The notes: generated from the letters alone by a model not told the origin. A DNA stretch of 64,000 bases from UMGS1883 sp045636425 (GCA_045636425.1 JAZTXM010000012.1:62001-126000); one strand, 5' to 3'; counted from the stretch's first letter, positions 7,945 to 17,376 are shown. Program-made: numbers and translations.

Positions 7945-9666
7945 CTACTCAACGAAAGCACCCCCCATCTGTGAATCGCTGATTTCCTTGTATGGCACGC
8001 AGTTTTGCATAAGATAATCATGCTTGCCGATACCTATAATTTCGCCCTCTTCAAGGACAATAATAAGGTCACAATCCTTAACGGAGCTTACACGCTGTGC
8101 AACGGTAACAACAGTTGTATCCGCGAGGTTTTCACGAAGTGCACGCCTAAGGAGTGAATCGGTCTTATAATCAAGAGCCGACGAGCTGTCATCAAGTATA
8201 AGAATTTCGGGATTCCCCGCAAGAGCACGGGAAATAAGCGTACGCTGCTTCTGTCCGCCCGAAATGTTCGTGCCGTGGGGCGAAAGCATATGATTATACC
8301 CATCCGAAAACTCCCGTATGAAGCCGTCTGCCTGGGCTATACATGCCGCCTTTACAACATCATCATGGGATATATCACGCCCGAATCTGATATTTTCCTC
8401 TATAGTGTCAGCATACAGGAAATCCTGCTGAAGTGCCGAGCCGAACATAGCATTAAAACGTGCTTTTTCTATTGTGCGGATATCCTCCCCGTTTATGTAA
8501 ATTGCCCCACCCGTTACATCATAAAAACGCATGAGAAGCTTTATAAGGGTTGATTTTCCTGAACCTGTAGCACCGATTATTCCCAAGGAGTCACCCTTGT
8601 TTAGAGCAAAGGAAATATTACTTAGATTATTCTTCTTCCCTTTGTAGGAGAAAGTTACATTTTCAAAGGTTATATGAGCCGCATTTTCTTTATTCGGATA
8701 GACGGATTTTGACATCACATTTATTTCCTCAGGGGCATCTAACACCTCACCCACTCGCCGTGCCGAAGCGGCTGATTTTGTATACATGACAAACATGCGG
8801 CTGACAATCATCATTGACATGGAAATGTGGGTGAAATACTGCATAAAAGCAATAATTGTTTCGGGAGAGGATAAGCCCTTTTGCACCCTGCCGCTGCTCA
8901 GTGCTATTACTGCAACTATTCCTGCATTCATCAGTATATTCATAATGGGATGAACGCTCCCCATTATGACACCTGCGCGAACTTCTTCCCCCGACAGTTC
9001 ACGGTTTACCTTATCATAACGGCGATGCTCGAAGCCCGATTTTGACAATGCTTTGATAACACGGATTCCCATATAATCCTCACGAACCACACGCACCATA
9101 TTGTCTACACGTTTCTGCACCTTATCATAGAGGGGAACGCCCTTTTTTGATATAAAAAACACTGTAGCAAATATAAGCGGAAGAACGGCTATCATAACAA
9201 GTGAAAGATAGGCATCCATAAAAAGAGTGATGGATATTCCACCTATAAGCATAATCGGTGCACGAACACCCATTCTCTGCATCATATTCACGAAGCCGTG
9301 AATGTTATATGTATCGGTTGTAATCCTGGATTCCAGGGAGGGAATCGTGAATTTATCCGACTGTGAAGCTGATAGATAAAGAGTCTTTTTAAACAAATCA
9401 CGCCTTAAATTTTCCGCAAAATCACGGGAAATTTTGCATGCCATACGATTTGCCCGAATGTTAAAAGTACAGGCAATCAGCGAGCATACAATCATTAAAG
9501 CTCCCCAAAAAATAATCTCCTTCACATCTTTTCCGATTACGTTGCTGAGAACGTGACTGAGTATGAACGGAAGCATCAACTCGGCAATTGTTCCCACGAA
9601 TTTAATGCCGAATCCGAAAGCCATTTTTCCGTAAAATTCCCTTAAATATCCGATAACGGTTTTCAC
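7945..9666 (-). CDS. ABC exporter half-transporter, degenerate Walker B subunit
   Basis: 573 residues: about six membrane helices (roughly residues 15-300), then a nucleotide-binding domain with Walker A GATGSGKST and a canonical signature ISGGQ. The Walker B reads LILDDSS, with Asp in place of the catalytic Glu, and the switch His is replaced by Gln (TVAQRVSS). These changes mark the non-hydrolysing site of a heterodimeric exporter. The partner gene starts 7 nt downstream of its stop, so the two are coupled. Probable drug or lipid efflux; the substrate is not deducible. Confidence 0.9.
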   Translation of the reverse strand: MKTVIGYLREFYGKMAFGFGIKFVGTIAELMLPFILSHVLSNVIGKDVKEIIFWGALMIVCSLIACTFNIRANRMACKISRDFAENLRRDLFKKTLYLSASQSDKFTIPSLESRITTDTYNIHGFVNMMQRMGVRAPIMLIGGISITLFMDAYLSLVMIAVLPLIFATVFFISKKGVPLYDKVQKRVDNMVRVVREDYMGIRVIKALSKSGFEHRRYDKVNRELSGEEVRAGVIMGSVHPIMNILMNAGIVAVIALSSGRVQKGLSSPETIIAFMQYFTHISMSMMIVSRMFVMYTKSAASARRVGEVLDAPEEINVMSKSVYPNKENAAHITFENVTFSYKGKKNNLSNISFALNKGDSLGIIGATGSGKSTLIKLLMRFYDVTGGAIYINGEDIRTIEKARFNAMFGSALQQDFLYADTIEENIRFGRDISHDDVVKAACIAQADGFIREFSDGYNHMLSPHGTNISGGQKQRTLISRALAGNPEILILDDSSSALDYKTDSLLRRALRENLADTTVVTVAQRVSSVKDCDLIIVLEEGEIIGIGKHDYLMQNCVPYKEISDSQMGGAFVE

Positions 9667-9760
9667 CTTTTTTTCACCACTTTCATGAATGTTGTCATTA
9701 CCTATTTTATGAGAATATTTTATTTTATTTTACCACATCGATATAATCATGTCAATTAAT

Positions 9761-9800
9761 AAAACTCCTGTTTTGGATATCCAAAACAGGAGTTTTATTA
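9761..9800. terminator. Intrinsic terminator downstream of the M20 peptidase gene
   Basis: A long perfect inverted repeat, AAAACTCCTGTTTTGGAT and its complement (9761-9796), has A-rich and T-rich ends. It can act for the minus-strand peptidase gene and insulate the ABC operon. Confidence 0.8.
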
Positions 9801-9806
9801 CGATTT

Positions 9807-10928
9807 TTAATCTATTTTTGTTAATACATTCAGGAATATTTCCATACCTGTTATGACAGAGTCTTTTTCCATCCACTCGTCGCGGGTATGCACTCCTCCC
9901 CCTGTCCTCACTCCTATTGCAAGTGAAGGGATTCCCATTGAAAGCGGAATATTGCAGTCGGTGGAAGAAGATTCTATACACAGTTCACTGCCAAGCACGC
10001 TTTCAATTACAGCTTTCATTTCTTCTGTAAAGCTATCCTGCAAGCTTTTATCAATATCGGCACAAGGACGCTCGCCTATCATTTCAACCGATACCTTTAC
10101 ATCGGCACAGTCAGCATCTTTGAATATTTTTTCAAAGCTTTGACGCATTATTTCAAGACATTCACGATTTGTAGAGCGATACTCACAAAGCATTGAAGCT
10201 TTTTCTGCAATTGTATTTACGCTTGTTCCGCCCTCAATTGTTCCTACATTGTATGTAGTCTTACTATCTTCGCGAACAGGAACTTCAATTTCATAAATTT
10301 TTGCGGCAATTTTTGAAAGTTCCACAATTGCATTTTTATTGCCGAAAGCTCCGTAGGAATGACCGCCCGGGGTTTTCACATCTACCTTGTATCGGTGCGA
10401 GCCTACGCTTACATTCGCCATTGCGTTTATATTGCTGTCAAGGGTAACAAACTGCTTGACTCTACCTTTGTAATCTTTAAAAAGCTGACGTGTGCCTTTA
10501 AGATTTCCAAGCCCCTCCTCACAACTGTTCATAACAAAAAGGATTCCGCCGTCTTTATGAAAATTGTTTTCCACACAGTATTTTGCACCCATCATAAGCA
10601 CACATACGCTTGCAGTATCATCGCCTACTCCGGGGCAGAAAATTTTATTATCCTCCTCACTGTAAGGAAGCGGCTCAAGGTCGGGAAACACTGTGTCTGT
10701 ATGTGCCGCATAGACAGTAATTGAATTACTACCCTCAATTTGATAAGGGAAAATTACATTCAATGCTTCGTCAATATATGCCCCTTTGCACCCGTTCTTT
10801 TCAAGCCATGCCCTGCAATATTCGGCACGCTTGCCCTCGTTATGGCTGGGAGCAGGAATAAGGCAAAGCTCCTTAAGGGTCTGATAGAGATAATCCTTAT
10901 TTTCCGAAATAAACTGCGAAAAACTCAT
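9807..10928 (-). CDS. M20-family metallopeptidase (peptidase T/dipeptidase-like)
   Basis: 373 residues. Metal-ligand motifs of the M20/M28 clan are visible: AHTDTV near residue 75, GVGDDTAS near residue 99, the catalytic-base region NSCEEGLGN, and GGVHTRDEW near the C-terminus. The middle contains a dimerization-type segment (TPGGHSYGAFGNKNA). It is probably a cytosolic aminopeptidase or dipeptidase. It is a single-gene unit with its own consensus promoter (10968-10996), divergent from the TraX-like gene. It could instead be an amidohydrolase acting on an N-acyl amino acid. Confidence 0.87.
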   Translation of the reverse strand: MSFSQFISENKDYLYQTLKELCLIPAPSHNEGKRAEYCRAWLEKNGCKGAYIDEALNVIFPYQIEGSNSITVYAAHTDTVFPDLEPLPYSEEDNKIFCPGVGDDTASVCVLMMGAKYCVENNFHKDGGILFVMNSCEEGLGNLKGTRQLFKDYKGRVKQFVTLDSNINAMANVSVGSHRYKVDVKTPGGHSYGAFGNKNAIVELSKIAAKIYEIEVPVREDSKTTYNVGTIEGGTSVNTIAEKASMLCEYRSTNRECLEIMRQSFEKIFKDADCADVKVSVEMIGERPCADIDKSLQDSFTEEMKAVIESVLGSELCIESSSTDCNIPLSMGIPSLAIGVRTGGGVHTRDEWMEKDSVITGMEIFLNVLTKID

Positions 10929-10967
10929 TTTTATTTTTTCCTTTCAAAAACGAAATAACATAACTTA

Positions 10968-10996
10968 ATTATAAGCCTATTGATTTCTTATGTCAA
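10968..10996 (-). promoter_or_regulatory. Promoter of the M20 peptidase gene
   Basis: On the minus strand TTGACA (10996-10991) is followed after 17 bp by TATAAT (10973-10968), a full consensus match. Confidence 0.8.
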
Positions 10997-11025
10997 TGTT
11001 TTACTATATTGATTTTTTATACTTC

Positions 11026-11054
11026 TTGACAGGCGTAGCCTTTTTCTATATACT
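11026..11054 (+). promoter_or_regulatory. Promoter of the TraX-like gene
   Basis: TTGACA (11026-11031), a 17-bp spacer and TATACT (11049-11054). It lies inside the longest open frame, which supports the later start at 11077. Confidence 0.75.
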
Positions 11055-11076
11055 AACCAATGAAAGGAGCTGTCTT

Positions 11077-11781
11077 ATGAAAACTTTCGGACTTAGTGGA
11101 AACATGCTTAAAATTATCGCCGCAGTATGTATGGCAATTGACCATATTGGAGTTATCTTATTTCCCGATAATATGATGCTGAGAATAATCGGAAGGCTTG
11201 CCTTCCCCATCTTCGCATTTTTAATTGCAGAGGGGTGCAGATATACAAAAAACAAGGTGCGGTATTTTTTTGTAGTGGCACTTTTTGCCATTGTTTTTCA
11301 GGTTTTCTACACTCTTTTTACGGCAGATATGTATTTGAATATTTTCTTCACGCTTTCATTTGCTATACTGATAATTTACAGTCTTCAGTTCTTTTCAGAT
11401 GCTATAAAAATTAAAAACGTGCCGAAAATTATATTTTCTGCCACTGTAGTTTCTTTAACAGTTGCCTGTGTTTATATTATAGGGCAGTATTTTCTGATTG
11501 ATTACGGTTTTTGGGGCTGTATCCTCCCTGCCTTTGCGTATGTTGTACCCGCGAGCGGAAGCATTTTTATAAAATTACTCCGCATTGTATTATTCGCAGT
11601 GGGAATGTTCCCTCTTATAGGGAGTGTTGAAATTTCCGTACAGGTTTATGAGTTTTTTTCTCTTATTCCTCTGCTTTTTTATAACGGAAAAAGAGGGAAA
11701 TACAACATGAAGTACTTTTTCTATATTTTTTATCCGTTGCATATAGTAATTATCTATGCGTTTGATATCTTAATAACATAA
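11077..11781 (+). CDS. TraX-family integral membrane protein
   Basis: 234 residues from ATG 11077, chosen because GAAAGGAG precedes it and a promoter lies between it and earlier in-frame starts. The N-terminus LKIIAAVCMAIDHIG and the following GRLAFPIFAFLIAEG are typical of the TraX family, as is the C-terminal YPLHIVIIYAFD. Seven or eight membrane helices are likely. TraX proteins resemble membrane acyltransferases; TraX of the F plasmid acetylates pilin, but the chromosomal Firmicutes members have no known substrate. No conjugation gene is nearby. Confidence 0.85.
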   Translation: MKTFGLSGNMLKIIAAVCMAIDHIGVILFPDNMMLRIIGRLAFPIFAFLIAEGCRYTKNKVRYFFVVALFAIVFQVFYTLFTADMYLNIFFTLSFAILIIYSLQFFSDAIKIKNVPKIIFSATVVSLTVACVYIIGQYFLIDYGFWGCILPAFAYVVPASGSIFIKLLRIVLFAVGMFPLIGSVEISVQVYEFFSLIPLLFYNGKRGKYNMKYFFYIFYPLHIVIIYAFDILIT

Positions 11782-11818
11782 AACGGATTTTGCTGATGCA
11801 AAATCCGTTTTATGTTAT
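11773..11818. terminator. Shared convergent terminator covering both stop codons
   Basis: A roughly 20-bp inverted repeat (stem core AACATAAAACGGATTTTGC, loop TGAT) contains the TAA of the TraX-like gene (11779-11781) in one arm and the TAA of sbcC (11815-11817, minus strand) in the other. Confidence 0.75.
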
Positions 11819-14562
11819 GATACTATAATTTCTGCACGGCTTCCGCCCGATTTATCCTTTGTAACCACAATTTGACTTTCTATACGCTCTTTAAGCTCCC
11901 CTACGTGTGAAATAATTCCCACGAGGCGGTTACCGTCCGCCAATGAGGAAAGTGCCTTAATAGCCTGAGCGAGCGATTCATCATCAAGCGAGCCGAAGCC
12001 CTCGTCCACAAACATACTTTCAAGCTTGATTCCTCCTGCCGAGGACTGAATTTCATCGGAAAGCCCCAGTGCAAGAGAAAGCGAAGCCTTAAAGGATTCA
12101 CCGCCCGAAAGAGTTTTAACGCTTCTTTGGGTGCCATTATAATGGTCAACGACATCAAGCTCCAAACCACTTTGACTGCGGTTGTTTTCAGCCTCGGTTC
12201 TTCGTTTTAATTCATACTGGCCGCCTGACATAACCATAAATCTTCTGTTGGCACGGTTTATGATTCTGTCAAAATATGTCATCTGAATATAGGTTTCAAG
12301 CATTATTTTTTCCTTGCCCGACAAATTGCCGTTGGCAGTATTGGAAAGGGCTTTCACCCACATCCATTTTTCTTCAACAGCCTTTATTTCATCGGATTTG
12401 TGTCTGATATTTTCAAGAGAAGAAATGTTTGCAGTTTTTCTTGAATGTACTTCCTTTTGCAGACTTAAAAGTTTCTCTTTTTCTTCTTTTAATTTCTGCT
12501 GCTGTGTTTCCTCTTTCTCAATATCGATTTCCTTACTGCCCATGAGCAGTTTCTTGTTTTCCTCAATTTTGCTTTCTATTGCCGCAATATTCTTTTCATT
12601 CTCTTCAAAGGCTTCCCTTGCGTTTTTTAGTGCTGTTTCAAGCTCCGTTTTCTTTGTTTCAAGGTCAGTTTTTGCACTCTGTGCCACTTCTTTGCTTTCA
12701 TACTGCAATTTTTCCGAAAGCTCTTTAATGCTCTTTTCAAGAGTTTCAAGAATTGCGTTATTTTTGGCAAGATTTTCATTTAAGGCAGAAATTTCGTTTT
12801 GAATGGTTTCGGCTTTTTCTTTTTGCTCGGGAATAAGAATTTCAAGCTCACTTCTTCTCTCTTCGGCCTTTTTGATTTGAGAAAGCTTTTCATCCAGATT
12901 GGAAAGGGTGCTGTCGGTTTTTTTCCGTATGTTTTCAAGAGTATCGCTGACGAGAAGCTCCCCGGAAAGTTTATCAACAGATGCCTTTTTCTCTTTAACT
13001 GTTCCATTTAACTGTCCGGCATTAAGACTTGCCTTTGTTTCGTCTTCCTGTGCTTTTTCAGCTTCGTCCTTGCTTTTTTGAAGTTCTTCCTTTGTGGGTG
13101 CCTTTTCGGATTTTTGTGCAAGGCAGGGATGGGCTACAGAGCCACACACAGGGCATGCTTCCCCGGCTTTGAGAGATTCGGCAAGGATGCCTGCCTGTTC
13201 GTCCAGATAGGCTTTATTAAGAGCTTCATATTCCGACTTCTTTTCCCTCGCAATTTGCGACTTATTTATATAATCATCCTGTGCTCTTTTCAACTCTGTA
13301 TTAAGTTCTTCAAGGGCTGTAATCTCATCAGACAGATTATCAAGAGCTGTCTTTTTTGCTGCGAATTTTGCTTTTTCCGCTTCTAATTTTGCCTTGTCCG
13401 CTCCTATATTTTCAAGAGATTTTTGTTCCTGTTCAAGTTTTGCAAGTTCCTCTGATATTTCATCTTTGAGTCTGATTTTTTCCTCTGAAGATTCCTCATC
13501 GGTTTTAATTATTTCCCGTACAGATGTAAGTTCTTCTTTCTTACTGTCATAATCGTCATATTCACAAAGCTGTGCATCAATGGAAGCAATTAGCAGCAGA
13601 GTTCCTGCCTGTTCCGATTTTTTGGATTCTTCTGCTGTAAGCTTTTCCCTGAGTTTTCCTCTTTTCTCTGTAGCATCCGACAATGATTTTTCCGCACTTT
13701 CAAGTGCTTTTGCAGCGGTTTGCAAGGTCTGTGCACGGGTAAGAATTTTTGTAATTTCCTCCAGCTTGCAATCAAGCTGTTTTATGCTTTCAGAGTATTT
13801 TTTTTCACACTCTGAATCGTTTTTTATAAGTTCCTCCAAAAGCAAAAGTGTTTCCCCTATGGGAAGAAGGTTTTCTTTTGCCTTTTTCACCTGCAAAGAA
13901 AGAGCATCGTCCTCGTCCGCAATAATCCCATTTACATACTGGCTGATACTGTCGGAAATAGATTCATATTCTCTGCCTAATTTTCCGGATTCGTTTTTCA
14001 GTTTTTCCTGCAAAACATAGTAATTCTGAGTTTTGAAAAGCTTCTGGAAAATCTTTTTTCTCTCATCGGTAGAAGCAAGGAGAAGCTTTAAAAAATCCCC
14101 CTGTGCAATCATTGCAATCTGTGTAAACTGGTTTTTGTCAACCCCCATAATTTCAACAATTGCATTATTGACATCCTTAAGCTTCGTTACAATTCTGCCG
14201 TCGGGATAATGAAGAATGGCATTTGCCTTTTCTGCGGTATATCCCTCGCCGCGGCTTTTGGGGCGGTTATATTCGGGGTTTCTTTTCACATAATATTCTT
14301 TTCCGCCATAGGAAAAATAAAGTTCTACCTCTGTAGGAGTTTCGGGCAAAGCATACTTTGAGCGAAACATGGACGCCTCCCTGTTTTCTCCGCTCGCCTC
14401 TCCGAAAAGCGCAAAGGTAATGGCATCAAATATAGTGGTCTTACCCGCTCCCGTATCACCGCAAATAAGATAGATACCGCCTTTTCCGAGGGAATTCAAA
14501 TTAAGCTCTGTCCTTCCCGCATAAGGGCCGAAAGCTGACATAATTAATTTAATCGGTCTCAT
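11815..14562 (-). CDS. sbcC: SbcC/Rad50-type ATPase subunit of the SbcCD nuclease
   Basis: 915 residues from ATG 14562, which overlaps the sbcD stop as ATGA. The N-terminal ABC half has Walker A ICGDTGAGKTT near residue 37. Long coiled coils flank a zinc-hook CPVCGSVAHP near residue 470. The C-terminal half holds the signature TLSGGESF, Walker B FVDEGFGSLD and a His switch region. With SbcD it forms the complex that opens hairpins and processes blocked DNA ends. It is the last gene of a four-gene minus-strand unit beginning at 16859. Confidence 0.95.
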   Translation of the reverse strand: MRPIKLIMSAFGPYAGRTELNLNSLGKGGIYLICGDTGAGKTTIFDAITFALFGEASGENREASMFRSKYALPETPTEVELYFSYGGKEYYVKRNPEYNRPKSRGEGYTAEKANAILHYPDGRIVTKLKDVNNAIVEIMGVDKNQFTQIAMIAQGDFLKLLLASTDERKKIFQKLFKTQNYYVLQEKLKNESGKLGREYESISDSISQYVNGIIADEDDALSLQVKKAKENLLPIGETLLLLEELIKNDSECEKKYSESIKQLDCKLEEITKILTRAQTLQTAAKALESAEKSLSDATEKRGKLREKLTAEESKKSEQAGTLLLIASIDAQLCEYDDYDSKKEELTSVREIIKTDEESSEEKIRLKDEISEELAKLEQEQKSLENIGADKAKLEAEKAKFAAKKTALDNLSDEITALEELNTELKRAQDDYINKSQIAREKKSEYEALNKAYLDEQAGILAESLKAGEACPVCGSVAHPCLAQKSEKAPTKEELQKSKDEAEKAQEDETKASLNAGQLNGTVKEKKASVDKLSGELLVSDTLENIRKKTDSTLSNLDEKLSQIKKAEERRSELEILIPEQKEKAETIQNEISALNENLAKNNAILETLEKSIKELSEKLQYESKEVAQSAKTDLETKKTELETALKNAREAFEENEKNIAAIESKIEENKKLLMGSKEIDIEKEETQQQKLKEEKEKLLSLQKEVHSRKTANISSLENIRHKSDEIKAVEEKWMWVKALSNTANGNLSGKEKIMLETYIQMTYFDRIINRANRRFMVMSGGQYELKRRTEAENNRSQSGLELDVVDHYNGTQRSVKTLSGGESFKASLSLALGLSDEIQSSAGGIKLESMFVDEGFGSLDDESLAQAIKALSSLADGNRLVGIISHVGELKERIESQIVVTKDKSGGSRAEIIVS

Positions 14563-15698
14563 GCTTCTCCCTCCCATACCTCGGCGATCAGATTTTTGAT
14601 AAATTCGCGCTGGGTTTCACTCATTTCGGAATTATTCTGCAATCTGTAGAACTCGGAAAAATGCTCTGTCGGTGTCTTTTTCTCTGCCATATCAGCACCT
14701 TCAATTAAATTTGTACTTCTTGTACGCAGATTGTCATAATCAAGCTTCATAAGGTTATGGTAGACGGTGCGGAGCTTCCCTATTGCATCGGGAATATCCT
14801 CCTCATCCGTAAGAGTAATATGGGTATAATCCTCCCCGTAAGTTGTATCCTTATAAAAATCGCGAAGCATGATTTCTTCATACTTGCCTTTAATCTCAAC
14901 CATATCACGCATGGGGATAAGTGGAACTGTCCTTACGTCAAGACTTCCCTTTTCCCCAAGTTCAACCACGGTAACACTTTTTTTATCCTTTGCTTCTGAA
15001 AAAGAATATTTAAGCGGTGTTCCGCTATAACGCACCTTTTCGGATTTGCAATTCTGCGGTCTGTGAATATGCCCCAGGGCGGTGTAATCAAAGGGGTCAA
15101 AAACAGACACATCAACATTGTCTGTTCCACCAACGGATATTTCTTCTGATTCTGTTCTATCCGCTCCCGTTACAAACTGATGAGTTATCATAACATTACG
15201 CTCGTTTGAGTTTATCTTAAGGTTATCTATGGCAACACTCATAGCATCGGTATATGATGAAATCTCGGCATCATCATAAAGCCTGCGAACATGTGCAGGC
15301 TTTACAAACGGGAGCATCCATATATTGAGTTTGCCAAATTCATCTTCCAGTACAACAGGGGTAATATCGCCATCATATACAGGCGACATATAAATTCCGC
15401 TTTCTGTCATAAGCCTTCCGCCAAAGGCAATGCGCTCGGGCGAATCGTGATTTCCGCTTATAACAAATACTTTAAGGTTTCTCTTTGATAATCTCACCAG
15501 AAAATCGTCAAAAAGTGCCACCGCCTCAGCAGACGGAACGGCTTTGTCATACACGTCACCTGCTATAATTACGCCGTGAGGATTTTCTTCATCTATGATA
15601 TTGATTATCTGATTTAATATGTATTCCTGATCCTCAAGCATTGAGTATTCATTTACACGCTTGCCTATATGAAGGTCCGATAAATGTATAAATTTCAT
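14559..15698 (-). CDS. sbcD: SbcD/Mre11-type exonuclease subunit
   Basis: 379 residues, a usual length. Calcineurin-like phosphoesterase motifs appear in order: SDLHIGK (residue 7), GDVYDKAVPS (48), GNHDSPER (81) and the metal-binding ALGHIHRP (about 210). The C-terminal region would contact SbcC. AAGGAG precedes the ATG. It overlaps sbcC by 4 nt, giving translational coupling and the usual 1:1 complex. Confidence 0.96.
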   Translation of the reverse strand: MKFIHLSDLHIGKRVNEYSMLEDQEYILNQIINIIDEENPHGVIIAGDVYDKAVPSAEAVALFDDFLVRLSKRNLKVFVISGNHDSPERIAFGGRLMTESGIYMSPVYDGDITPVVLEDEFGKLNIWMLPFVKPAHVRRLYDDAEISSYTDAMSVAIDNLKINSNERNVMITHQFVTGADRTESEEISVGGTDNVDVSVFDPFDYTALGHIHRPQNCKSEKVRYSGTPLKYSFSEAKDKKSVTVVELGEKGSLDVRTVPLIPMRDMVEIKGKYEEIMLRDFYKDTTYGEDYTHITLTDEEDIPDAIGKLRTVYHNLMKLDYDNLRTRSTNLIEGADMAEKKTPTEHFSEFYRLQNNSEMSETQREFIKNLIAEVWEGEA

Positions 15699-15713
15699 AA
15701 AGGATACTCCTTC

Positions 15714-16421
15714 TTATTTATCAAAAGTTCCTGCCACACAAATTATACCATCGCTGTTTTTGAGATGAACATAAAATCCACTGCCTGTTTCCTGCACACA
15801 AACGGAAAGCTCCTGACCTAAATATGCAGGATTTGGATAGTAAATTTTCACGCCTTTGATTTCAAAATCATAAGGAAGTGCATCCATAAGAAGCTCTGCA
15901 CCCTTTTGATTATTCAGGTGCTTGTTAGTGTCAAGCTCCTTATTGCAAACACGGATTGTATACATATGAGGTGCGTCCTCAATAATTTCGGGACGGACAT
16001 ACGTAAAGAAGCTGTCCCCATCAAAATCACAATGCTCGTAGGCTTCTGTCATTTCCTTGGGAATCCTGGCAAGACGCCCTCTTTCTGTATCAAGCAAACA
16101 CCAGTTGGCAATGCTTTTTGCAATTACTTCACCATTTTGCACAAGCATTGTTCCACGCTCGGAAAGTACACCTTTAAGGCTTTTGACCGCTGTTTGAGCC
16201 TCAATGGGGGCATCGGTCAATGCATTTTTTTCGAAGCGGACATTTATTCCCTGCAAAAGCCATGCTCTGTGCATGTTTCGAAGGGCATTGATTCCGAATC
16301 CGTTTTTCTCGGAATTGCGTATTGCCGCCTCCTGAATAATTTCAAGAAGTGAGCTTTTTTTAACTCTGTCAAAATCCTTGTAATCGCTGTAACGTGGCTG
16401 ATAAGTGTATTTGTACATCAT
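15714..16421 (-). CDS. Acyl-ACP thioesterase (FatA/FatB type)
   Basis: 235 residues with two hotdog folds. The N-terminal motif region WLLQGINVRFEK and the C-terminal NKHLNNQKGAELLMDALP match bacterial acyl-ACP thioesterases, which release free fatty acids from acyl-ACP. ATG follows the GNAT stop directly, with GGAG inside the upstream gene, so the two are cotranslated. Its place between ElaA-like and sbcD genes gives no functional clue. Released fatty acids could in principle be substrates for the DegV proteins in this window; that is inference only. Confidence 0.85.
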   Translation of the reverse strand: MMYKYTYQPRYSDYKDFDRVKKSSLLEIIQEAAIRNSEKNGFGINALRNMHRAWLLQGINVRFEKNALTDAPIEAQTAVKSLKGVLSERGTMLVQNGEVIAKSIANWCLLDTERGRLARIPKEMTEAYEHCDFDGDSFFTYVRPEIIEDAPHMYTIRVCNKELDTNKHLNNQKGAELLMDALPYDFEIKGVKIYYPNPAYLGQELSVCVQETGSGFYVHLKNSDGIICVAGTFDK

Positions 16422-16859
16422 TTATATCTCCAATTCCATTTTTACGTGGGGTATTCCCTCTTCCATAAATTCATCGGACACGGTATTAAATCCGCACTTT
16501 TTATAAAATCCCTCCGCCTGCTTCTGTGCATTCACGATAATCTTAGTGCAGGCAAAACGGCGTTTAATTTCGTTAATGGTACTATCCATAAGCGTTCTTC
16601 CCATGCCATTTCCGTGACTTAAAGTGAGAACTCTGCCGATTTTCATAATTTTGTTTTCATTATCGGTATAATATGCCCGAAGATATGCCGTAATTCTGTC
16701 GCCGTCCTTTATGAAAAAGTGGTGGCTTTCATAGTCAATATCGTCCAAGTCCTGACAAACTATATTCTGTTCAAGAAGAAAAACCTCGGCTCTTGATTTT
16801 AAAATTTCATATAATTCAGCTGTTTTAAGTTCATCAAAGCTTTTAACCGTAAAATTCAT
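16422..16859 (-). CDS. GNAT-family acetyltransferase, ElaA-like
   Basis: 145 residues. The N-terminus (LYEILKSRAEVFLLEQ, then D-D-I-D and SHHFF) is characteristic of ElaA-type GNATs. The acetyl-CoA loop region (RVLTLSHGNGMGRTLM) and the C-terminal FYKKCGFNTVSDEFMEEGIPH complete the fold. The substrate is unknown. It opens the operon leading into the thioesterase gene, and the stop codon abuts the next start. Confidence 0.88.
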   Translation of the reverse strand: MNFTVKSFDELKTAELYEILKSRAEVFLLEQNIVCQDLDDIDYESHHFFIKDGDRITAYLRAYYTDNENKIMKIGRVLTLSHGNGMGRTLMDSTINEIKRRFACTKIIVNAQKQAEGFYKKCGFNTVSDEFMEEGIPHVKMELEI

Positions 16860-16900
16860 AATGCACCTCGCTTGTAATCGTTGAGATAATTATAAATGGA

Positions 16901-16932
16901 GGAGCAAAAAAAGTCAAACTTTTTTTGCTCCC
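16901..16932 (-). terminator. Probable terminator after the small helical-protein gene
   Basis: An inverted repeat, GGAGCAAAAAAAG / CTTTTTTTGCTCC, with a short loop. The T run is within the stem. Moderate support only. Confidence 0.55.
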
Positions 16933-16941
16933 CTCGGTCTT

Positions 16942-17376
16942 CTACAGATATTTTCTGATGTCTATTGCCAGCTCTTCTTCAAGGTTAATGAGCCGCTTGG
17001 CAATGTCCTTGGAAACTTCATCTGCACCCTCATATTGATTAAGATACCTGTTTAAGGACTTAACGCCCATATTGCACCCATCGGTCATAAGGTCAGCAAT
17101 TGTATAGTCTGTCCCATTCATTGCAAGCTTCATATTGGTTTTAAGCCAGGACATACCCTTTGCCATGGCGGCAGGCTCTTTTCCGTCATCATTATATTTC
17201 TGAAGCAGAGCATCAATTTCCGCTTCAAGATTTTCGTGTTCTTCCTTGCACTTAGTAAGCTTTTTTTCAAGCTCCTCGTTTTCCACATTATCCAAAACAT
17301 CCTCGATTGATGATACACCCATTTTTACACCTGCATCGCATTCCCGAAGAAGCTTGATTGTATCCTGTTCTATCAT
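16942..17376 (-). CDS. Small all-helical protein, possibly DUF2383-like four-helix bundle
   Basis: 144 residues with no signal peptide or membrane segment, rich in Glu and Lys and with heptad-like stretches (residues 27-60). The pattern CDAGVKMGVSSIEDVL at the start and a late GVKSLNRYLNQY segment resemble the ferritin-like DUF2383 group, but I cannot confirm the family. AAAGGA lies upstream of the ATG. It appears to be a single gene, and no function is proposed. Confidence 0.7.
   Translation of the reverse strand: MIEQDTIKLLRECDAGVKMGVSSIEDVLDNVENEELEKKLTKCKEEHENLEAEIDALLQKYNDDGKEPAAMAKGMSWLKTNMKLAMNGTDYTIADLMTDGCNMGVKSLNRYLNQYEGADEVSKDIAKRLINLEEELAIDIRKYL

Noticed and set aside
11077..11781. 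TraX-like gene as sign of a conjugative element
   Set aside because: No relaxase, type IV secretion, integrase or attachment site is nearby, and chromosomal TraX-family genes are common in Firmicutes.
12314..14020. Several plus-strand open frames rich in Ser and Phe
   Set aside because: They mirror the Glu/Lys-rich coiled coils of sbcC on the other strand.
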